The notes under the pieces were generated by a model, which ran no database searches, had not been told where the DNA came from, and was given only the letters and a program-made list of their open reading frames with translations. A DNA stretch of 64,000 bases from Beijerinckiaceae bacterium (GTDB taxonomy: Bacteria; Pseudomonadota; Alphaproteobacteria; Rhizobiales; Beijerinckiaceae), in contig CANBNG010000010.1 in assembly GCA_947370975.1 (NCBI GenBank), positions 1 to 64,000 on the forward strand, read 5' to 3'. This document shows positions 7,807-15,016 of the stretch, piece by piece (within the stretch, counting starts at the first letter, position 1; each line of letters opens with the position of its first letter). The position numbers and the translations under genes were made by a program.

Positions 7807-8685
7807 ATGCTTTTAATGTCTGCGCTTGTCAGCGGTCTTGGTCTTGGCAGCATGTATGGGCTGATGGCGCTGGGCTTTTATGTGACCTATGCCGTCTCCG
7901 GCACGGTCAATTTCGCGCAGGGCAGCTCCATGATGCTTGGCGCCGTGCTCACCTTCGCATTCACGCGGACCCTGGGCTGGCCAGCCCCTGTCGGTATTTT
8001 CTGCGCGCTCGCAATCTGCGCGCTTTACGGGCTTGTCGTTGAATTCATCGCCGTGCGGCCCTTTGCGAGCCGCGGCTCGGACAGCTGGCTTATGGCAACC
8101 GTTGCCCTTGGCATCGTGCTCGACAATCTCGTCATGTTCACCTTCGGCAAGGAGCCGCGCAATCTCCCCTCTCCGCTCGCGCAAGCACCGCTTGAAATCG
8201 CGGGCGTGAATCTTGGCATCTATCCGCTTCAGGCGCTCATTCCGGTGGTGGGCATTGCGCTGGCGGGCGGGCTTTATCTTCTCTCGGTGCGCACGCGCTG
8301 GGGCAAGGCCATGCTGGCAGTTGCACAAAACAGTGCAGCGGCGCGCCTGATGGGCATTCCGATCCGCCCGACGGTCTCTTTCGCCTTTGCGCTGTCCACG
8401 CTGCTGGCGGGCATTGCGGGCGTGCTCATCGCCCCGCTCGTCAATGTGAATTCGGATATGGGAACGCTCTTTGGCCTCAAGGCTTTTGCGGTCGCCATTC
8501 TGGGTGGCATTGGAAATCCATGGGGCGTGATGCTGGCAGGCCTTTTCTTTGGCGTGTCGGAAGGCATCGTCACCGTGACTCTGGGCTCCGGCTATACGCA
8601 GATCATCACATTCTCCCTCGTCATCCTCGCGCTTGCCCTGCGGCCCAATGGCATTTTTGGCCGGGCGGAAGTGAAAAAGCTATGA
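7807..8685 (+). CDS. Branched-chain-type ABC transporter permease, LivH-like
   Basis: The 292-residue inner-membrane protein is hydrophobic throughout, with about eight transmembrane segments. It carries LivH-family signatures (GSMYGLMALGFYVTYAVSG near the N-terminus, AILGGIGNPWGVMLAG near residue 235). It forms half of the translocation pore, with the LivM domain encoded next as partner. It follows the binding-protein gene by 58 bases, and its stop overlaps the next start by four bases (ATGA), so the genes are one operon. Confidence 0.93.
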   Translation: MLLMSALVSGLGLGSMYGLMALGFYVTYAVSGTVNFAQGSSMMLGAVLTFAFTRTLGWPAPVGIFCALAICALYGLVVEFIAVRPFASRGSDSWLMATVALGIVLDNLVMFTFGKEPRNLPSPLAQAPLEIAGVNLGIYPLQALIPVVGIALAGGLYLLSVRTRWGKAMLAVAQNSAAARLMGIPIRPTVSFAFALSTLLAGIAGVLIAPLVNVNSDMGTLFGLKAFAVAILGGIGNPWGVMLAGLFFGVSEGIVTVTLGSGYTQIITFSLVILALALRPNGIFGRAEVKKL

Positions 8686-11198
8686 GACCCATCGCACGCA
8701 AAAGCAGTTTCGAGGGCCTTGCGCGCGCAGCCGCTCTCCTCCTCGTATTGGGCATCTGCAGCGCGCTCACGCTCCACCTCAATGGCTATTACGTGTTCGT
8801 TCTCGCCAATATTGCGCTGCTGGCGCTGGTGGGAATCGGCATGAATGCCCTGATCGGGCTCACTGGCCAGATCTCCTTCGGGCATGTGGGCTTTTATGCG
8901 GTTGGCGCCTATACGGTCGCTATTCTGGGCAAGGCCGGACTGAGCTTCTGGCTTGCCTGGCCCATCGGCGCGCTGATTGCGACCGCGCTCGGCGCGTTGC
9001 TTGCGCTGCCCGCCCTGCGCGTGAAAGGCCCCTATCTCGCGATGATCACCATCGCCTTCGGCTTCATCGTCGAACATGCGATTGTGGAAAGCCGCGGACT
9101 GACGGGCGGCCAGAATGGCATTATGGGCATTGTCTCACCCACGCTCGGCGCGCTTGCGCGTGGCGAACGCGCGGTTGCCTTGATCGCCTTTGGCGCTGCG
9201 GCTCTCGCCTATATTGCTTATAGCCTGCTCGCACGCGGCGCCTGGGGCACGGCGATGCGCGCGCTGCGAGATTCTGAAGCGGCAGCTGAATCTATCGGCC
9301 TCAATCCACTCGTCATCAAGACGATGGCTTTTGCCTTGTCTGCCTTTTGTGCCGGGGCGGCGGGCGGCTTGTTCGCGCCGCTCTCGGGCTTTGTTACCCC
9401 ACATACGTTCGGCTTCTCGCAATCCATTCTCTTCGTGCTTGTCGTCATGATCGGGGGCGCGGGCGCGCCGTCCGGCCCCATCGTCGGAGCCATCATCGTT
9501 GGCGTGATGCCGGAGCTTCTGTCGAGCCTAGAAGATTTCCGCCTGCTCTTTTTTGGCGCGCTGCTCCTTCTCGTGCTCTGGGTCGCGCCCGGCGGCATGA
9601 TAGGGCTCGGCAGCGCCTTTTTGCGCGCCTTGCGCGGCAAGCTCGGCTTGACGTCCGCACAGGCCACCATCCCGACGACAACAGCGCAGGCGCATCTGCC
9701 GCGCCGGGCGCGCGCAGGGCTTGAGGCCAGCGCTCTGTCGATCCAGTTCGGCGGCGTGCATGCGGTCAGCGACCTCTCCTTTGCCGCGGCACCGGGCGCT
9801 GTCACAAGCCTCATTGGCCCCAATGGTGCGGGCAAGACGACCGCGCTCAACATGCTGAGCGGCTTTTATCGGCCAAGCAGTGGCACATTTTTCATCGGCA
9901 AAAAGGAGCTGGGCGGCGCGCCTGCCATGCGCATCGCGCGCGCGGGACTGGCGCGCACCTACCAGACGTCGCAATTGTTCGGCTCATTGAGCGTGGTTGA
10001 AAATGTCATGCTCGCGGCGGCGCGTGGCCGGCTCGGGATGATTTTGGGCAGCCACAAAATCCGCTCGGCCGAGACACTCGCGCTCGGCCTGCTGGCCTAT
10101 TGCGGCTATGCGGGAGATCCGGCGAGCCCGTCGGCCGATCTGGCCCATGTCGATCGTCGCATCGTCGAAATCGCACGCGCGCTGGCGCTCGATCCTGACA
10201 TTCTCTTGCTCGACGAGCCGGCGGCGGGCCTTTCCACGCAGGACAAGGAGAAGCTTGCCCTCCTCCTGCGCCGCCTCGCCGATGCTGGCCTGACGGTCAT
10301 TCTGGTTGAACATGACATGACGCTTGTCATGGGTATTTCGGATGCGATTGTCGTGCTTGATGCGGGCAAGCGCATCGCCATGGGCGCGCCTGCCGAGATC
10401 CAGCTCGATCCTGCCGTTCGCAAGGCCTATCTAGGCGAATCCGAGGCCGCGGGCACGATATCTGTGCGCAGAAAACCGTCTCCGCCCTCGCAAGAAATCC
10501 TTGGTATCAGCGGCGTTTTTGCTGGCTATGGTGCAGCGCCTGTCCTGCAAGGCATTGACATTCAGGTGCGTCGGAACGAAGTCGTCGCATTGCTTGGAGC
10601 CAATGGCGCGGGCAAATCAACCCTGATGCGCCTGTTGTCGGGCCTGCACCGTCCGGCCCTTGCAGGCGGCATCACGCTTGATGGCGCCGACATTACAAAC
10701 CTGCCGGCTGAAAAAATCGTGCGGCTCGGCATGGTGCTGTCACCTGAAGGTCGGCAGGTGTTTCCCGAACTCAGCGTGCTCGACAATATTCGGCTGGGCG
10801 CATTCACCCATCCAGAGGGCATGGATGCGCGCGTGGACGACATGCTGACGCGCTTTCCTCGCCTGCGCGAAAGGCTGCATCAGCGTGCGGGCCTGCTCTC
10901 GGGCGGCGAACAGCAGATGCTGGCGGTTGCGCGCGCGCTCATGTCCAAGCCGCGCATTCTGCTGCTGGACGAGCCCTCGCTCGGCCTCGCCCCAAAAATC
11001 GTTGCCGATCTCTTTGCAGCGCTGGAACGCCTGCGCGAGGACGAGATCACGGTGCTTCTGGTCGATCAGATGGCGGGTCTCGCTCTCAAGATCGCAGATC
11101 GCGCCTATGTGATCGAAGGTGGCTGCATCATAGCCTCAGGCACGGCAGACGAGATTGCAGGCGACCCGGCCTTGGCGCGAGCCTATCTGGGCGGCTGA
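8682..11198 (+). CDS. Fused LivM permease, LivG ATPase and LivF ATPase of an ABC importer
   Basis: One 838-residue frame holds three proteins that are usually separate or fused in pairs. Residues about 1-325 are a LivM-like permease with multiple membrane spans (GLTGQISFGHVGFYAVGAY). Residues about 345-590 form ATPase 1, with Walker A GPNGAGKT at 379 and Walker B ILLLDEP near 508. Residues about 605-838 form ATPase 2, with Walker A GANGAGKS at 639, signature LSGGEQQ and Walker B ILLLDEP near 763. In ATPase 1 the signature segment reads ADLAHVDRR instead of the LPYGDQRR style normal for LivG, so one ATP site may be weak. The fused chain would place the two ATPases in fixed 1:1 ratio with the permease. 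No stop or frameshift is seen between domains. The start at 8682 overlaps the livH stop. Confidence 0.9.
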   Translation: MRPIARKSSFEGLARAAALLLVLGICSALTLHLNGYYVFVLANIALLALVGIGMNALIGLTGQISFGHVGFYAVGAYTVAILGKAGLSFWLAWPIGALIATALGALLALPALRVKGPYLAMITIAFGFIVEHAIVESRGLTGGQNGIMGIVSPTLGALARGERAVALIAFGAAALAYIAYSLLARGAWGTAMRALRDSEAAAESIGLNPLVIKTMAFALSAFCAGAAGGLFAPLSGFVTPHTFGFSQSILFVLVVMIGGAGAPSGPIVGAIIVGVMPELLSSLEDFRLLFFGALLLLVLWVAPGGMIGLGSAFLRALRGKLGLTSAQATIPTTTAQAHLPRRARAGLEASALSIQFGGVHAVSDLSFAAAPGAVTSLIGPNGAGKTTALNMLSGFYRPSSGTFFIGKKELGGAPAMRIARAGLARTYQTSQLFGSLSVVENVMLAAARGRLGMILGSHKIRSAETLALGLLAYCGYAGDPASPSADLAHVDRRIVEIARALALDPDILLLDEPAAGLSTQDKEKLALLLRRLADAGLTVILVEHDMTLVMGISDAIVVLDAGKRIAMGAPAEIQLDPAVRKAYLGESEAAGTISVRRKPSPPSQEILGISGVFAGYGAAPVLQGIDIQVRRNEVVALLGANGAGKSTLMRLLSGLHRPALAGGITLDGADITNLPAEKIVRLGMVLSPEGRQVFPELSVLDNIRLGAFTHPEGMDARVDDMLTRFPRLRERLHQRAGLLSGGEQQMLAVARALMSKPRILLLDEPSLGLAPKIVADLFAALERLREDEITVLLVDQMAGLALKIADRAYVIEGGCIIASGTADEIAGDPALARAYLGG

Positions 11199-11218
11199 GG
11201 TTGCTGCAGAAAAGAGGC

Positions 11219-11551
11219 TCATCCAGCGCAGACAGCCTGCTCCAGTTTCTCCGCGATGAACTGGTTGATGCTTTCACCCTGCGTGCTGGCGAGCTCGGCC
11301 ACACGCTTGTGAAGCTCGGGTGGCAAACGCAGCGAAAGCGTACCGGAATAGCCTTTTTCCGGGTCAACGCCGCGCTCCGCGCACCATGCCTTGTACTCAC
11401 TCACAGTATCGGCAAAGGCACGCTGGAGATCGGCCAGATTGTCTCCGGCGAAATGTAGCGTTGCCCGCGTATTGACCGTCGTTCCGTGCATCAAGTCATC
11501 ACCCTCGTGGTAGCTGACTTCGGCAAGGAAACCTTCGTGTTTCAAAATCAT
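11219..11551 (-). CDS. hicB: HicB-family antitoxin
   Basis: The 110-residue protein has an N-terminal degenerate RNase H-like HicB domain (residues about 1-65, VSYHEGDDLMHGTTVNT) and a C-terminal DNA-binding segment, LSLRLPPELHKRVAELASTQ, of ribbon-helix-helix type. It should neutralise HicA and repress the operon. The start ATG overlaps the hicA stop by four bases, giving the toxin-first order common for hicAB. Confidence 0.88.
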   Translation of the reverse strand: MILKHEGFLAEVSYHEGDDLMHGTTVNTRATLHFAGDNLADLQRAFADTVSEYKAWCAERGVDPEKGYSGTLSLRLPPELHKRVAELASTQGESINQFIAEKLEQAVCAG

Positions 11552-11802
11552 GCCTCAACTCCTGCGCTTGCGAGGAACTTGCGCACCGCGACCACCGCGC
11601 CTTTGTCTGTATGGGGTGTAGGGTGCGGTCTATGGAACACGGCCTCAAAGCCGTTCAGCGAGACCAGAAGTCGCGAGCCCCGCCCCTCGGTCATCGACGC
11701 CCCCAAAGCAAGGAGCAACGATTCAATGTCAGACCAACGCAGGTCGGCCGGAATGGGTTTTCCGAAGATAGCAGCGAGCGTTTTTGCGTGCTTCGAGTTC
11801 AT
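11548..11802 (-). CDS. hicA: HicA-family mRNA interferase toxin
   Basis: An 84-residue protein with the double-stranded-RNA-binding-like HicA fold: IPADLRWSDIESLLLALGA, EGRGSRLLVSLNG, then FHRPHP and KGAVVAVRKFLASAG. HicA cleaves mRNA in the absence of HicB. In this branch the usual catalytic His lies in the central strands; a histidine pair is present in FHRPHP, but I cannot say which is catalytic. The start at 11802 (MNSKHAK) is preferred over the longer frame because typical family members begin there. The pair lies just downstream of the 3' end of tRNA-Val, a common insertion point. Confidence 0.85.
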   Translation of the reverse strand: MNSKHAKTLAAIFGKPIPADLRWSDIESLLLALGASMTEGRGSRLLVSLNGFEAVFHRPHPTPHTDKGAVVAVRKFLASAGVEA

Positions 11803-11868
11803 GATGAAATAATACCACGAAACGGTATCACTGCAAATTGAGCGCTCGAACACGACGCGAGTCGGTAA

Positions 11869-11943
11869 TGGTGGGGAAGGAGGGGATCGAACCCCCGACC
11901 AGACCCGTGTAAAGGGCCTGCTCTACCGCTGAGCTACTTCCCC
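11869..11943 (-). tRNA. tRNA-Val (anticodon TAC)
   Basis: A 75-nt cloverleaf on the minus strand. The acceptor stem GGGGAAG/CTTCCCC is perfect, the D arm is GCTC...GAGC, the anticodon stem is GGCCC/GGGTC with loop TTTACAC (anticodon TAC), the T arm is GGGGG-TTCGATC-CCCTC, and CCA is encoded. Confidence 0.95.
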
Positions 11944-12179
11944 GGCCCGGTTACCACACAGACCTGTTTTACAGCGCACTGCGCAATCTCTGCCGTGTTT
12001 GGGGACATACAGTGCATTCGCGCACCAAGGCAAGCCCCAGCGCCTGTCATGTGCTCAAGACAAAGCCGCACCCGGCCTGAGCGGCGCGCGGCAGCTGATC
12101 TGCGTCAATGACGACGCCACGCATCAGGGATCGATTAGCCCGGCAAGACTGCAATCCTTCTCACAAAACTGGAGGCAGT

Positions 12180-14636
12180 ATGACACGAACATCGATGCTT
12201 CTGGCCGTTGGCCTGCCTTTGTCGCTTATACTCGCACCGCTCCCCGGCAAGGCTCAAGACACCTCACCTGCGGCCATCGTGCTGCCGAGAGATCGCACAA
12301 TCCTGCCGCTGCCCGAGCCGCAATATCCCCACAGCACCATATTGGATGTACGCAACGCGACGCCCCCGCCCCGTTTCGAGGTCAAGGCGCCCGCGAGTGC
12401 GCCCAATGTAATGATCGTACTCATCGACGACATGGGCTTTGGCCAATCGAGCGCCTTTGGCGGGCCGATCCACATGCCAACGGTCGAAGGTCTCGCGTCC
12501 GAAGGGCTGCGCTACAACGAGTTTCATACCACTGCACTTTGTTCGCCGACCCGCGCCGCGCTGCTGAGCGGGCGCAATCATCACGTCAACAATTTTGGCT
12601 CGATTGCCGAAACAGCAACCGCCTTTCCCGGCCAGACGGGACAGCGCCCCAATTCTGTAGCGTCTGTTGCGCAGATGCTGCGGCTCAATGGCTACAGCAC
12701 GGCTGCATTTGGCAAGAACCATGAAACAGCGCCGTGGGAAGTCAGCCCCGCGGGGCCGACCGACCGCTGGCCAACGCGCCAGGGCTTTGACAAATTCTAC
12801 GGCTTCATGGGCGGCGAAACCAACCAATGGGCCCCACTCATTTATGAAGACATGACGCAGGTCGAGCCCTCGAAAGATCCCAATTATCATTTCATGACAG
12901 ACATGACCGACAAGGCGATTGCCTGGGTCCAATCTGCAAAATCGCTGACACCGGACAAACCGTTCTTTCTCTATTTTGCTCCCGGCGCAACGCATGCGCC
13001 CCATCATGTGCCCAAGGAATGGATCGCAAAATACAAGGGCCGGTTCGATAACGGTTGGGACAATCTGCGCGACGAAACCCTTGCGCGACAGATCAAACTT
13101 GGAATCGTGCCTGAGGGCACGAAACTCGCACCCAAGCCTGAGGCCATCAAGGACTGGGCTGCGCTCTCGCCTGATGAGAAAAAACTGTTTGCCCGCCAAA
13201 TGGAGGTCTTTGCGGGCTTTGGCGAATATGCAGATACCGAAATCGGGCGCTTGATCGAGGCTGTGAAGGCCACTGGGCAGCTCGAAAACACGCTTGTTTT
13301 CTACATCCTCGGGGATAATGGCGCGAGTGCTGAAGGGGGCATGAACGGCCTGTTCAATGAAATGACCTATTTCAACGGCGTCACGGAATCCGTCGAGGAC
13401 GTGTTGAAACATTACGACGAACTTGGCGGCCCCTCGACCTATCCCCATTACGCCGCCGGTTGGGCGGTTGCAGGCGATACGCCCTTCACCTGGACGAAAC
13501 AAGTCGCTTCAAGCTATGGCGGCACGCGCAACGGCATGGTCGTGCATTGGCCAAAAGGCATTGCAGCAAAGGGAGAACTGCGCACGCAATGGCACCATGT
13601 CATCGACATCGTGCCCACAATTCTGGAAGCCGCCAGCCTGCCTGAACCCACAAGCGTGAATGGCACGCCGCAGACACCGATCGAGGGCGTGAGTATGGCC
13701 TATACATTTGCCAATCCACAGGCCACGAGCACGCATGTGACGCAATATTTCGAAATCTTCGGCAATCGCGCGATCTATCACGATGGCTGGCTCGCAGGCA
13801 CGGTGCATCGCGCGGCATGGGAGAGCAAGCCCCGTGCAACGCTCGAAAACGACACATGGGAACTCTATGACACGCGAGGCGACTTCAGCCTCGTCAATGA
13901 TCTGGCGACCAAAAATCCAGACAAGTTGAAAGAGATGCAGGATCTCTTTTTGAGCGAAGCCATCAAGAACACAGTGCTGCCCCTCGATGATCGAACCTTG
14001 GAACGCCTGAATGCGGCGCTCGTTGGCCGCCCCGATCTGATGGCGGGGCGCACGTCGCTCACCGTGCATCAGGGCATGACCGGCATGTCGGAAAATGTCT
14101 TCATCGATGTGAAGAACCGCTCGCACACGATCAAGGCCGATATCGAATTGCCGAGGAAGGGCAACAAGAGTGCGGCCAGTGGCGTGATCCTCGCGCAAGC
14201 CGGGCGGTTTGGTGGCTGGAGCCTTTACGTCAAGGACAACAAGCTCACCTACACCTACAATTGGCTTGGGCTCCAACGCTATACACTGACCGCCAAACAG
14301 CCTCTGCCGGCCGGCAAATCCTCTGTCCAGTTCGATTTCGTCTACGACGGCGGGGGCATCGGCAAGGGCGGCCTCGGCACGCTCTCGGTCAATGGCAAGA
14401 CATTGGCCACGGGCCGGATCGAGCGCACGCAATGTTGCATCTTCTCGGCCGAAGAAGGCGCAGATGTCGGCGCGGACGAAGGCACGCCCGTGACTGAAGC
14501 CTACAAGATCCCCTTCGCGTTCAAGGGCAAGATTGCGCAAGTGACCATCGAGTTGAAGGAGATGCAAAAGGCAGATCTTGAAAAGGCGCAGCAGGAAGGC
14601 AAAGCTGCGACGCTCAAGAAAGGCCTGTCAGACTGA
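12180..14636 (+). CDS. Type I arylsulfatase, secreted
   Basis: The 818-residue enzyme has a Sec signal peptide (about residues 1-25). A sulfatase domain starts at NVMIVLIDDMGFGQ, where the Asp pair binds calcium. The formylglycine motif C-x-P-x-R is CSPTR at Cys121, followed by AALLSGR. Further metal and substrate residues are seen in GDNGASAEGG and SYGGTRNGMVVHWP. The last 190 residues (after about 620) form a separate beta-rich domain with FGGWSLYVKDNKLTYTYNW, resembling a carbohydrate-binding or lectin-like jelly roll. It would hydrolyse sulfate esters in the periplasm. The Cys-type motif needs oxidation to formylglycine; no dedicated maturase is encoded in this window. GGAGG lies five bases before the ATG. 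Confidence 0.9.
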   Translation: MTRTSMLLAVGLPLSLILAPLPGKAQDTSPAAIVLPRDRTILPLPEPQYPHSTILDVRNATPPPRFEVKAPASAPNVMIVLIDDMGFGQSSAFGGPIHMPTVEGLASEGLRYNEFHTTALCSPTRAALLSGRNHHVNNFGSIAETATAFPGQTGQRPNSVASVAQMLRLNGYSTAAFGKNHETAPWEVSPAGPTDRWPTRQGFDKFYGFMGGETNQWAPLIYEDMTQVEPSKDPNYHFMTDMTDKAIAWVQSAKSLTPDKPFFLYFAPGATHAPHHVPKEWIAKYKGRFDNGWDNLRDETLARQIKLGIVPEGTKLAPKPEAIKDWAALSPDEKKLFARQMEVFAGFGEYADTEIGRLIEAVKATGQLENTLVFYILGDNGASAEGGMNGLFNEMTYFNGVTESVEDVLKHYDELGGPSTYPHYAAGWAVAGDTPFTWTKQVASSYGGTRNGMVVHWPKGIAAKGELRTQWHHVIDIVPTILEAASLPEPTSVNGTPQTPIEGVSMAYTFANPQATSTHVTQYFEIFGNRAIYHDGWLAGTVHRAAWESKPRATLENDTWELYDTRGDFSLVNDLATKNPDKLKEMQDLFLSEAIKNTVLPLDDRTLERLNAALVGRPDLMAGRTSLTVHQGMTGMSENVFIDVKNRSHTIKADIELPRKGNKSAASGVILAQAGRFGGWSLYVKDNKLTYTYNWLGLQRYTLTAKQPLPAGKSSVQFDFVYDGGGIGKGGLGTLSVNGKTLATGRIERTQCCIFSAEEGADVGADEGTPVTEAYKIPFAFKGKIAQVTIELKEMQKADLEKAQQEGKAATLKKGLSD

Positions 14637-14721
14637 GCTTTGTCATCACCGCCGCGTGAAGAGCAGGAACCGTGCAGCACCCCGGGGATTGTCTGGCGTA
14701 ATCCAAACGGAGGACAATCTC

Positions 14722-14937
14722 ATGGGTAGCACGAGCGACAAGGCATCAGGCATCGGCAACGAGGCCATGGGTAAAATCAAGCAGGGCGTCGGCGCTGCGG
14801 TAGGCAGCGACAAGCTGCGCGCCGAGGGCGCGGGTCAGGAAATAAAGGGCCATGCCCAGCAGGCTGTCGGCAATGCCAAGGAAGGCATCAAGAATGCCGC
14901 AGACAAGGTTGCCGATGCCGTGAACAAGAAGCTGTAA
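14722..14937 (+). CDS. CsbD-family stress protein
   Basis: The 71-residue, hydrophilic, lysine- and alanine-rich protein has the CsbD pattern: KASGIGNEAMGKIKQGVGAAVGSDKL followed, in the second half, by repeated amphipathic helix segments. CsbD proteins accumulate under general stress in many bacteria; their biochemical role is unknown. GGAGG stands eight bases before the ATG. A strong terminator follows. Confidence 0.88.
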   Translation: MGSTSDKASGIGNEAMGKIKQGVGAAVGSDKLRAEGAGQEIKGHAQQAVGNAKEGIKNAADKVADAVNKKL

Positions 14938-14962
14938 AGACGCAGCTCTGTCGTTCAGACGC

Positions 14963-14998
14963 AAAAAAAGGCCGCGGTCATAGCTGACCGCGGCCTTT
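14963..14998. terminator. Bidirectional Rho-independent terminator between csbD and lon
   Basis: AAAAAAA, then GGCCGCGGTCA, loop TAGC, TGACCGCGGCC and TTT. The perfect 11-bp stem serves both convergent genes. Confidence 0.9.
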
Positions 14999-15016
14999 GT
15001 TCACTGTGCCATCGCC

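Noticed and set aside
14666..14690. EcfG-type general stress promoter before csbD
   Set aside because: GGAACC is present, but no CGTT follows at 16-17 bases; the nearest -10 candidates are ATTG and TTGT, too weak to claim.
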